NCBI GenBank assembly: GCA_011322755.1
Contig: DRLZ01000166.1
Span: 1 to 5,326, forward strand
Reading direction: 5' to 3'
Source of the DNA: Crenotrichaceae bacterium
GTDB lineage: Bacteria > Pseudomonadota > Gammaproteobacteria > Methylococcales > DRLZ01
DNA: 5,326 bases
The position numbers and the translations under genes are program-made. Position 1 is the stretch's first letter. Each line of letters opens with the position of its first letter. This document shows positions 1 to 5,326 of the stretch, piece by piece. The notes under the pieces are model-generated. The model was not told the DNA's origin. It made no database searches and was given only the letters and a program-made list of their open reading frames with translations.

Positions 1-444
1 GATTTCTGATACAGGGTTTTGTTTGATCCAGCGCCATTCTGTTCGAGCAACAGAAAAAACTGATGAGATGATGTTTAATTCACGATTCACTGAAGCTGCA
101 GAGACTTCACGTAAGCGTTGGTCGCGCCAAGTGCCAATATCAATGGCTGTTAAATCAATCAGTGGAATGGCGGCTAAAGGATACTTTCGCAATAAATTTA
201 AACGAATAATTTCCCATCGCGCGCCTTTTTTGGCAGGTGAGATGTCTTCTGAATAACGCACGAAGGCATCATCAACCGTTTTATTGGTAACAATTTGGTT
301 TGATTTTCGCTCGACAATTGCAGATTCAGTCACCACTGCCCATTCCCGTGCCTGGGTGATGGAATCAAATGTCGCTGATTGGCGAACACCCTTTTTGTAA
401 ACTTCTACTCGGACAGATTTTCCGCGCTTTCTGAATGTAGCCAT
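1..444 (-). CDS. Tyrosine recombinase (phage/island integrase), N-terminal part, cut by the window edge
   Basis: The reading frame opens at the ATG complementary to 442-444 and stays open for 148 codons to position 1, so only the N-terminal part is visible. The protein begins MATFRKRGKS, a typical start for these integrases. Residues 1 to about 55 (VRVEVYKKGVRQSATF, then QAREWA) resemble the arm-type DNA-binding domain. Residues from about 60 to 148 (TVDDAFVRYSED, LNLLRKYPLAAIPL, WRDQRLREVSAASVNRELN, VFSVARTEWRW) fit the helical core-binding domain. The catalytic domain with the R-H-R-Y residues lies outside the window, so activity cannot be judged. The family catalyses site-specific integration and excision of phages and islands. 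The gene starts about 157 bp from the 3' end of a tRNA-Leu gene, which fits an element inserted there. No strong Shine-Dalgarno sequence precedes the ATG. The frame stays open upstream to a stop at 508-510, but this ATG gives the expected family N-terminus. Confidence 0.88.
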   Translation of the reverse strand, partial: MATFRKRGKSVRVEVYKKGVRQSATFDSITQAREWAVVTESAIVERKSNQIVTNKTVDDAFVRYSEDISPAKKGARWEIIRLNLLRKYPLAAIPLIDLTAIDIGTWRDQRLREVSAASVNRELNIISSVFSVARTEWRWIKQNPVSEI

Positions 445-505
445 ATCACGAACCGTTGTTGGCGTAATCTTGGCGTAAAGTTTATCAGAAAAATAGGTGT
501 TTATG

Positions 506-593
506 GGTTATTTTGAAAAAACGAAACTATTCAAATCTTCTCTAACTAGATGTATTTATTGATTTTTCATCAATATTGGTATTTTTGAAAAAA
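506..593. repeat. Two direct copies of a 16-nt AT-rich repeat between integrase and tRNA
   Basis: The sequences GGTTATTTTGAAAAAA (506-521) and GGTATTTTTGAAAAAA (578-593) agree at 14 of 16 positions, in the same orientation, 72 bp apart. Between them, at 557-575, is a 7-bp inverted repeat (TATTGAT, five bases, ATCAATA). The copies sit between the integrase start and the putative attachment site. In tyrosine-recombinase elements this stretch holds arm-type integrase sites and accessory-protein sites. Assigning that role here is inference. AT-rich intergenic DNA makes chance repeats more likely. Confidence 0.4.
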
Positions 594-600
594 TAACAGA

Positions 601-624
601 TGGTGCCGAGGAGAGGACTTGAAC
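601..624 (-). other. Putative attachment site (att) at the 3' end of tRNA-Leu
   Basis: The tRNA 3' end (T arm, acceptor strand and CCA) faces the integrase gene, with only AT-rich DNA between them. Integrases of this family commonly recombine within the 3' part of a tRNA gene and restore it with the element's own copy. The exact core cannot be fixed because the other element end, which should repeat this sequence, is outside the window. The limits given cover the T arm to CCA and are approximate. Confidence 0.45.
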
Positions 625-687
625 CTCCACGGGGTTACCCCCACTAGCACCTGAAGCTAGCGTGTCTACCAATTTCACCACCTCGGC
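601..687 (-). tRNA. tRNA-Leu (anticodon CAG)
   Basis: Read on the minus strand, this is a complete 87-nt class II tRNA. The acceptor stem GCCGAGG pairs with CCTCGGC, followed by discriminator A and an encoded CCA. The D-arm carries AAATTGGTAGAC. The anticodon stem CTAGC/GCTAG encloses the loop TTCAGGT, giving anticodon CAG (complement of 651-653), which reads CUG leucine codons. A long variable arm (GGGGG TAA CCCC) follows, then a T arm with loop TTCAAGT and one G-U pair in its stem. All stems are intact, so the gene should be functional even if an element is inserted at its 3' end. A T-rich stretch just past CCA (TTATTTTTT) could help end transcription. It has its own promoter-like sequence upstream. 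Confidence 0.97.
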
Positions 688-706
688 AGTCGGCAATGAG
701 CAGAGC

Positions 707-735
707 AGTATAAGCAAGAATACATGATAATTCAA
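707..735 (-). promoter_or_regulatory. Probable sigma70 promoter of the tRNA-Leu gene
   Basis: On the minus strand a -35 element TTGAAT (complement of 730-735) is followed by exactly 17 bp and a -10 element TATACT (complement of 707-712). About 19 nt separate the -10 from the mature tRNA 5' end. The bases just after the -10 (GCTCTGCTC) are GC-rich, as at many stringently controlled stable-RNA promoters. The assignment rests on sequence match and position. Confidence 0.7.
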
Positions 736-911
736 TCATAATCTGTCGATAACGGCTATACTATGGCGTCGCTGGATGAATAAATGTACACGGGAAAAGA
801 TTTGCATTCCGATTTGATGTGACTCTTCTAACAGATTGATTTTGAAACAGGATAATCATCTGCGTTAATGTATTTAGTCGTCCACAAAATTATCATTGTT
901 ACCACTAAGAC

Positions 912-1469
912 ATGTTAACCAAGCCAGTCATCCTGAATAGATCGCTGTTGGCCCATTCCAGACTCTTTAAAATTGAACAGCTGGAATTACAGTTTAGTAA
1001 TCAGCTTGTATGCCATTACGAGCGGCTTTGTAGTACACATTCACCTGGCGCTGTGATGATTGTTCCTCTGATCGATGATGACACTGTATTACTTGTTCGT
1101 GAATACTGTGCAGGCGTTGATCGTTATGAATTAGGATTGCCAAAAGGCAGAATTGAGTCTGGAGAAACCATCTATCAGGCTGCGAACCGTGAATTACAGG
1201 AAGAGGCCGGTTATGGCGCTAATAATCTAAAACATATTACCCCACTCACGCTCGCCCCTGCTTATATGTCGCACAGTATCGACGTTCTCATTGCGTGGGA
1301 TTTGTATGAACAACGACTGCAAGGTGACGAACCTGAGCAACTTGAGGTTGTCCCCTGGAAGATCACAGATATCCAATCATTAGTCAGAAGCGGTGAATGT
1401 ACTGAAGCCCGAACAATTGCCGCATTATATTTAACTCTGGAGCTAGTCAACAAAGACTTTACACTATGA
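912..1469 (+). CDS. nudE: NudE, ADP-sugar/dinucleotide Nudix hydrolase
   Basis: This 185-residue protein closely matches E. coli NudE (about 186 residues) along its length, including KPVILN, SRLFKIE, AVMIVPLIDDD, REYCAG and GDEPEQL. A complete Nudix box lies at residues 79-101: G79, E85, then RELQEEAGY, fitting GX5EX7REUXEEXGU, with the glutamates that bind the catalytic Mg2+. The family hydrolyses ADP-ribose, NADH and diadenosine polyphosphates in the cytoplasm, usually releasing AMP, and clears toxic or signalling nucleotides. The first ATG fits the family N-terminus. The Shine-Dalgarno sequence is weak (TAAG just upstream). The stop codon overlaps the start of cysQ, so the two are almost certainly one transcript. 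No convincing promoter was found in the 224 bp between the tRNA gene and this start. Confidence 0.95.
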   Translation: MLTKPVILNRSLLAHSRLFKIEQLELQFSNQLVCHYERLCSTHSPGAVMIVPLIDDDTVLLVREYCAGVDRYELGLPKGRIESGETIYQAANRELQEEAGYGANNLKHITPLTLAPAYMSHSIDVLIAWDLYEQRLQGDEPEQLEVVPWKITDIQSLVRSGECTEARTIAALYLTLELVNKDFTL

Positions 1470-2272
1470 ATCAAATTAATTTAAAGCATTTTCTCGACGA
1501 AACAATCATACTTTCTATCCAGGCAGGAGGGGAGATTCTCAAAATTTATGATACAGATTTTGAAATTGATACCAAAGATGATCAATCACCTTTAACTGCA
1601 GCTGATCTTGCTTCTCATCACTGCCTGGTTGCCGGGCTGGAAAAACTCTCTCCTGCGTTGCCTATTCTCTCAGAAGAATCATCGCAAATTCCTTATTCAG
1701 AACGCCAACAATGGGATACGTATTGGCTGCTTGATCCACTCGACGGCACAAAAGAGTTTATCAAGCGAAATGGTGAATTCACAGTTAATGTTGCTTTAAT
1801 TCAAAATAACCGACCCATCCTGGGTGTTGTCTATGTTCCTGTCAGCGGCATCTGTTACTCTGCAGCGCAAGGGCTCGGTGCGTGGAAACAGCTTAAAAAC
1901 CAGCAACCAGAAAAGATTAAGGTTCGCAAGCAGGCGATTAAGCCTTTTACCGTGGTTGGCAGTCGCTCACACAAGACGGAAGAGCTTTCCAGCTATCTGG
2001 AACGACTAGGGCCACATGAACTGGTTTCAATGGGTAGCTCGTTAAAGCTGTGTCTGGTAGCAGAAGGCAAAGCTGATTTGTATCCACGCATTGGTTTAAC
2101 TTCGGAATGGGATACTGCTGCATCACAATGTGTTGTAGAACAAGCTGGTGGAAAAGTCACCGATCTGCAAGGAAAAACCTTGACATACAATGCCAAGGAA
2201 GAATATCTTAACCCTTATTTCCTGGTTTTCGGGGATCATTCTCATGACTGGACTGGCTACACTTCCAGTTAA
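1466..2272 (+). CDS. cysQ: CysQ, 3'(2'),5'-bisphosphate nucleotidase
   Basis: The 268-residue product belongs to the inositol-monophosphatase superfamily and matches CysQ. The metal-site motifs are all present: LSEES with E70, DPLDGTKEF with D90 and D93 (residues 90-98), and EWDTAA with D216. The block IKRNGEFTVNVALI after DPLDGTKEF is characteristic of CysQ rather than of general inositol phosphatases. The enzyme removes the 3'-phosphate from PAP (adenosine 3',5'-bisphosphate), giving AMP, and so prevents build-up of this by-product of sulfate assimilation and of 4'-phosphopantetheine transfer. It acts in the cytoplasm or at the inner membrane face. Its ATG overlaps the nudE stop (ATGA at 1466-1469) with no good Shine-Dalgarno of its own, so translation is probably coupled to nudE. 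The 140 bp after the stop, toward the convergent ankyrin gene, hold no clear GC-rich terminator hairpin. Confidence 0.95.
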   Translation: MNQINLKHFLDETIILSIQAGGEILKIYDTDFEIDTKDDQSPLTAADLASHHCLVAGLEKLSPALPILSEESSQIPYSERQQWDTYWLLDPLDGTKEFIKRNGEFTVNVALIQNNRPILGVVYVPVSGICYSAAQGLGAWKQLKNQQPEKIKVRKQAIKPFTVVGSRSHKTEELSSYLERLGPHELVSMGSSLKLCLVAEGKADLYPRIGLTSEWDTAASQCVVEQAGGKVTDLQGKTLTYNAKEEYLNPYFLVFGDHSHDWTGYTSS

Positions 2273-2412
2273 CAAGTAATCTCTGCTGATTTATTATGCA
2301 TATTTTTTCATGAGGCAGGGCTTTGTATCGTTGGATTGCGTGTTCCCTTCGTCACTGATCTAAGAGAGCCATAGATACAGGACTTATGAATTTTATTAGC
2401 ATACTGCTGAGC

Positions 2413-4164
2413 CTATAAAGCAGCCTGTATGATTTCAGCAATATTGTAATAACCAAGAGCTTGGGCAATTGCATCTGCAGATTGCCCTTGACCGTTCTTG
2501 AACTCTAACTCAGGTTTATGCTTCAGAATTACTTCAACTGTGCTTTGATGTCCAAATGAGGATGCATGCATAATTGCAGTCATCCCGCGTTTATCCTGTG
2601 TGTCAATTTCTGCACCCTTACTTAATAAATAGTCTACGATCTTGCTCTGTCCGTTTCTTGCAGCCAACATAAGCGCAGTAAGCCCCTTATTATCAACAAG
2701 ATTGATTGCTGCATTATTTTCCAACATTAACTCTACAATCTGTTCATTCCCAAGGATGGAGGCAACCATCAAAGGTGTATGTCCGAAATGATTTCTGGCA
2801 TTAACTGCAACACCCAATTTCAGCAGCTCTTTAACCTCTGAAATTCTATTATTCCACACCGCTAGAATAAGCGCAGGTTCGACACGATTATGATTCTGAA
2901 TGAGTCTTGACTCTATCTTTGGAAGCGGTTTTGCTTGCGAGTTATTAGTGATTAAAGTGTTATTTCTACTATCTGTTGCTGTTAGATTAGACTGAAAAAT
3001 ATCAGGAAAAAGACCATTGAGGTGATTTTGACCCCCATATAGGTAATATAAGATGCCAACACCGAGTGACAATAAAAGGCATGCAAATAATGATCTTATT
3101 AATGAGATCTCTCTTGATGATTTTAGATTAATAGCCTTGCTGTGATTTTGGGGGAGATCCCGAAAATAACTGTCAACGGTTTTTTTCCATTGATATGTGA
3201 TACTGTGATTTTCCTCCTGGTTTTCAATCGGTTGAGATGCATTGTCTTTTTTCGCTGAAAATCTAGAAAATAGTTTTTTATTAGATCTAACACCAGTCTT
3301 TTTCTTCGTGTTAGTTTGTGATGATGATTGTTTTTGCTGTCTTGACCCGGTTTCTGAAGATGCATTATTGCTGTCATCCAGTGTGCAGAGATTTAACTTC
3401 TTAAGATTTTCAGCAGCTTGGTCAATTAACCCTTCATCCAGCACAAAAAGATTGTTAGTACGTGCTAGAAACAAACAAAAGTCACATAGACAATTTAATT
3501 TTTTAGGAATGCCACGGCTATGTTTAATTAAGGCATGAATAGCTCCTTTGTCAAAGGGGCTTCGACCAGCATAGCCGGAAACGCGACTCATTTGTACTAA
3601 ATAAGCGTGGACTTCTGCCTCATCCAGAGCATGGAGTTTACATTGCATTGCTTTGATATCATTGTGTTTAACAAACATAGTTAGAGCAGAGGTGAGTTTG
3701 AACCGACCTGCAAAAACCACTTTAGCCAATGATTGTTTTCGCCATCGAAGAATGTTGGTTAATTTGATAAGAGTTGTTACATCCAGGCTAATTATGTTAT
3801 CGATATACAGAACCGGAATTTTCTTGTTGGTAATATCGTCTACTAATCGACTGCGCAACTTATTTGGACTATCAGGATCCCATCGCATGTCGTACATATC
3901 AGCAAAAGACTGCATAATTGTGGAGACATCAGGGGTCTCAGCTGATAACCAGGCTTTACGAAGAGAAGCCTCTGGTTTTCGATACAAGCGTTCCAATATA
4001 TGTGTCTTTCCTACACCAGCAGCTCCACGTAGAAAAAAGGCACTGTGGTGGTGATTGAGTCCATCTGAAATACGCAGGAATGCTTTCTCATGACTCTTGG
4101 CAGGATAAAAGCCAACAGTGCCCCTTAGGGATTGATCAAAGAAAGATGAAAAATCAATATACAT
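2413..4164 (-). CDS. ExeA/GspA-like AAA ATPase fused through one transmembrane helix to C-terminal ankyrin repeats
   Basis: The product has 583 residues. Residues 1-260 form an ExeA/GspA (MshM-like) AAA ATPase: Walker A GAAGVGKT at 47-54, Walker B VLYIDN at 118-123, the FAGRFKL strand-loop at 151-157, and RGIPKKLNCLCD at 217-228, which matches the family's sensor-2 region. Residues 261-350 are a polar S/N/Q/K-rich linker. A single hydrophobic helix lies at about 354-377 (LFACLLLSLGVGILYYLY), preceded by R351 and R357, so the N-terminus should be cytoplasmic and the C-terminus periplasmic. Ankyrin repeats follow at about 427-459, 460-492, 493-525 and 526-558, plus a partial one to 583. The part after the helix has no cysteine, while the ATPase part has several. 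ExeA of type II secretion has this topology but a peptidoglycan-binding domain at its C-terminus. Walker B has Asn where Glu is usual. The start is supported by AAGG (complement of 4174-4177), 9 nt upstream. The substrate is unknown; an envelope assembly or cell-wall role is inferred only. Confidence 0.85.
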   Translation of the reverse strand: MYIDFSSFFDQSLRGTVGFYPAKSHEKAFLRISDGLNHHHSAFFLRGAAGVGKTHILERLYRKPEASLRKAWLSAETPDVSTIMQSFADMYDMRWDPDSPNKLRSRLVDDITNKKIPVLYIDNIISLDVTTLIKLTNILRWRKQSLAKVVFAGRFKLTSALTMFVKHNDIKAMQCKLHALDEAEVHAYLVQMSRVSGYAGRSPFDKGAIHALIKHSRGIPKKLNCLCDFCLFLARTNNLFVLDEGLIDQAAENLKKLNLCTLDDSNNASSETGSRQQKQSSSQTNTKKKTGVRSNKKLFSRFSAKKDNASQPIENQEENHSITYQWKKTVDSYFRDLPQNHSKAINLKSSREISLIRSLFACLLLSLGVGILYYLYGGQNHLNGLFPDIFQSNLTATDSRNNTLITNNSQAKPLPKIESRLIQNHNRVEPALILAVWNNRISEVKELLKLGVAVNARNHFGHTPLMVASILGNEQIVELMLENNAAINLVDNKGLTALMLAARNGQSKIVDYLLSKGAEIDTQDKRGMTAIMHASSFGHQSTVEVILKHKPELEFKNGQGQSADAIAQALGYYNIAEIIQAAL

Positions 4165-4220
4165 TTTATAATGCCTTTTTAAATTTCAGCTGAGTAACTA
4201 GTGAGTATAAATGCCTATCA

Positions 4221-4249
4221 CTTATACATAAATTCTATACAATAGTTAA
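4221..4249 (-). promoter_or_regulatory. Candidate promoter of the ATPase-ankyrin gene
   Basis: On the minus strand, TTAACT (complement of 4244-4249) is separated by 17 bp from TATAAG (complement of 4221-4226), giving a plausible sigma70 pair and a leader of about 50 nt. A 6-bp inverted repeat (GTATAA at 4205-4210, TTATAC at 4222-4227) overlaps the -10. A second -10-like TATACT lies slightly closer to the gene but has a poorer -35. The DNA is AT-rich, so chance matches are likely. Confidence 0.45.
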
Positions 4250-4259
4250 CTCTAGAGTT
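4248..4259. promoter_or_regulatory. Perfect 12-bp palindrome AACTCTAGAGTT, possible operator
   Basis: AACTCTAGAGTT is its own reverse complement. Flanking AATAG (4241-4245) and CTATT (4260-4264) extend the symmetry, broken by two extra bases (TT) on the left. It lies between the divergent ATPase-ankyrin and ampD genes and overlaps the -35 of the candidate leftward promoter. A dimeric regulator could bind here, but no regulator gene is in the window. Confidence 0.35.
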
Positions 4260-4336
4260 CTATTGAGTGACACATAGTAGCATTTACAACGATTATTATC
4301 TTGTTTTCAAATTTACACATCATCTACTAAATTACC

Positions 4337-4894
4337 ATGTCACATATCATCAGTAATCACTGGCTAGTTAAAGCCAGACACGTTTTATCTCCTAATTGTG
4401 ACAAAAGAAATGAAGAAGATGATATTTCATTAATTGTTATTCATTGTATCAGTTTGCCACCAGGACACTTTGGTACCCATTATATCGATCAATTATTCAC
4501 CAACTGTCTTGATCCAGACGAACATCCTTATTTTAAGAAAATTCATAGACTTAATGTATCATCTCATGTCCTTATTAGTCGGGATGGTAACATCACTCAG
4601 TATGTACCATTCAATCTACGTGCCTGGCATGCGGGTCAATCATGCTATAAAGGACGTGCATGTTGTAACAATTTCTCAATAGGTATTGAACTAGAAGGCA
4701 CGGATACCGGGCTATATACCAATGAACAGTACCAGCAGCTCACAGATATTACCGCTGTCTTATTAAAGAATTACATTAGCTTGTCGACTAGCGATATTAC
4801 AGGTCATAGCAATATTGCTCCTGAAAGAAAACAAGATCCTGGCCCCGGCTTTGACTGGAATTGTTTTCACGACATGCTGACAAAAAAACTATAA
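4337..4894 (+). CDS. ampD: AmpD, 1,6-anhydro-N-acetylmuramyl-L-alanine amidase
   Basis: This 185-residue cytoplasmic amidase closely matches E. coli AmpD (183 residues): HCISLPPGHFG, LDPDEHPYF, SSHVLISRDG, ITQYVPFNLRAWHAG, CNNFSIGIELEGTD, and ITGHSNIAPERKQDPGPGFDW. By alignment the Zn2+ ligands are H36, H157 and D167, and the catalytic residues are E118 and K165; all are present. AmpD cleaves the lactyl-amide bond in anhydro-muropeptides brought in by AmpG, feeding cell-wall recycling. In species with AmpR/AmpC it keeps beta-lactamase expression low. The lack of a signal peptide and the full AmpD-specific pattern separate it from periplasmic AmiD-type amidases. No clear Shine-Dalgarno or promoter precedes it, but the start matches the family N-terminus. 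It is divergent from the ATPase-ankyrin gene across 172 bp. An IS element begins about 9 bp after its stop, where ampE often lies in related genomes. Confidence 0.96.
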   Translation: MSHIISNHWLVKARHVLSPNCDKRNEEDDISLIVIHCISLPPGHFGTHYIDQLFTNCLDPDEHPYFKKIHRLNVSSHVLISRDGNITQYVPFNLRAWHAGQSCYKGRACCNNFSIGIELEGTDTGLYTNEQYQQLTDITAVLLKNYISLSTSDITGHSNIAPERKQDPGPGFDWNCFHDMLTKKL

Positions 4895-4903
4895 TAGTAT
4901 ATT

Positions 4904-5326
4904 GGGAACTTCTAAAAACCCGGGGCATTGGTTCAATCAAATATGAGAAAATAAGGGTCATCAAGAAAATCCACCGTATAAGCCCATGCCTGAACAAGGA
5001 ACTGTTATCAAAACAAGTCTGTTTGCCGCCAAAGAGCGAGAATGGAAACTTGATCGTTGTGGAGACATCCTGCAAACGCTGAATCGCCATGTAGATTTTT
5101 CTGCGTTAGCCGCAGAGATTGATCGTATTGCCCCACACCCGACCAGTCGACAAGGCGATCGTCCACCGTATTCCACAGAGCGCATGGTGTGCGTCCTCGT
5201 CTTGCAACAGTTGTATGGGATATCAGATGAAGGACTGGAATACCAACTGCTTGATCGTTTGTCATTCCAACGTTTTTGCAGTTTGCGCGACTCCAGCAGT
5301 ATTCCCGATGCGCGTACCATCTGGGC
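4904..5326 (+). mobile_element. Left end of an IS5-family insertion sequence, cut by the window edge
   Basis: The element is recognised by its transposase gene. Its left boundary is placed by inference at GGGAACTTCTAAAAACCCGG, starting at 4904, which has the look of an IS5-family terminal inverted repeat and marks a change from AT-rich ampD-flanking DNA to more GC-rich DNA. The right inverted repeat and target duplication are outside the window, so the boundary may be off by a few bases. Confidence 0.6.
4986..5326 (+). CDS. IS5-family transposase, N-terminal part, cut by the window edge
   Basis: The frame runs from ATG at 4986 to the window end, giving 113 codons. The protein starts MPEQGTVIKTSLFAAKER. 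It carries the conserved N-terminal (DUF772/InsH-type) region of IS5-family transposases: RPPYSTERMV (59-68), LVLQQLYGISDEGLEYQLLD (71-90), FQRFCSL (94-100) and IPDARTIW (106-113). The DDE catalytic residues would follow outside the window, so whether it is intact is unknown. An in-frame TGA at 4944-4946, with no other start codon after it, leaves this ATG as the likely start. No clear ribosome binding site is visible, which is common for IS genes. Its more GC-rich codon use differs from ampD and the ATPase-ankyrin gene, as expected for an acquired element. Confidence 0.93.
   Translation, partial: MPEQGTVIKTSLFAAKEREWKLDRCGDILQTLNRHVDFSALAAEIDRIAPHPTSRQGDRPPYSTERMVCVLVLQQLYGISDEGLEYQLLDRLSFQRFCSLRDSSSIPDARTIW

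Noticed and set aside
23..256. Open frame of 77 codons on the plus strand
   Set aside because: It lies antisense inside the integrase gene, has no recognisable motif or ribosome binding site, and the opposite strand gives a clear protein.
557..575. Hairpin TATTGAT-TTTTC-ATCAATA as a terminator of the tRNA gene
   Set aside because: The stem is all but one pair A-T in each arm and has no clean T-run in the right place. It is recorded only as an inverted repeat near the putative attachment site.
814..870. Promoter-like pieces upstream of nudE (TTGATT, TTGAAA, GATAAT)
   Set aside because: GATAAT at 851-856 is a fair -10, but no reasonable -35 lies 16-18 bp upstream. TTGAAA pairs only with a poor -10 (TTAATG). 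None is good enough to annotate.
2398..2430. Hairpin CTGCT/AGCAG near the end of the ATPase-ankyrin gene as a terminator
   Set aside because: The stem is only 5 bp with a 10-base loop, overlaps the stop codon, and has no following T-run on either strand.
3653..4054. Open frame of 133 codons on the plus strand
   Set aside because: It is antisense to the ATPase domain, whose Walker motifs are clear. The predicted product resembles nothing known.
4961..5320. Open frame of 119 codons on the minus strand
   Set aside because: It is antisense to the IS5-family transposase, which has clear conserved motifs on the plus strand.

Overview
The window looks like the chromosome of an AT-rich gammaproteobacterium. 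NudE, CysQ and AmpD all resemble the enterobacterial or pseudomonad proteins closely, and a class II tRNA-Leu(CAG) with an encoded CCA is present. The ankyrin content and the IS element would fit a host-associated or marine lineage of the Oceanospirillales type, but that is a guess. No species can be named from the sequence.

Layout from left to right. (1) Positions 1-600 look like the end of an integrated element. The first 148 codons of a tyrosine recombinase lie on the minus strand and run off the left edge. They are followed by about 155 bp of AT-rich DNA carrying two near-identical 16-nt repeats, and this abuts the 3' end of an intact tRNA-Leu(CAG) gene at 601-687. That is the usual arrangement of a genomic island inserted at a tRNA 3' end. 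(2) Positions 688-2272 are core chromosome: the tRNA promoter, then a translationally overlapping pair, nudE-cysQ. Both products degrade nucleotide metabolites and release AMP (ADP-ribose/NADH-type compounds for NudE, PAP for CysQ). (3) Positions 2413-4164, minus strand, encode the most unusual gene: an ExeA/GspA-like AAA ATPase with a low-complexity linker, one transmembrane helix, and four to five ankyrin repeats predicted to lie in the periplasm. The related ExeA has a peptidoglycan-binding domain at that position. (4) Divergently from it, across a 172-bp intergenic region with a promoter-like sequence and a 12-bp perfect palindrome, lies ampD (4337-4894), the cytoplasmic anhydro-muropeptide amidase of cell-wall recycling. 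(5) From about 4904 to the right edge is the left end of an IS5-family insertion sequence, starting about 9 bp after the ampD stop codon. Its transposase gene is cut by the window edge.

The main candidate for something undescribed is the membrane-anchored ATPase-ankyrin fusion beside ampD. Its architecture and position hint at a cell-envelope role, but nothing in the sequence proves a function. No CRISPR array, toxin-antitoxin pair or recognisable defence operon was seen.
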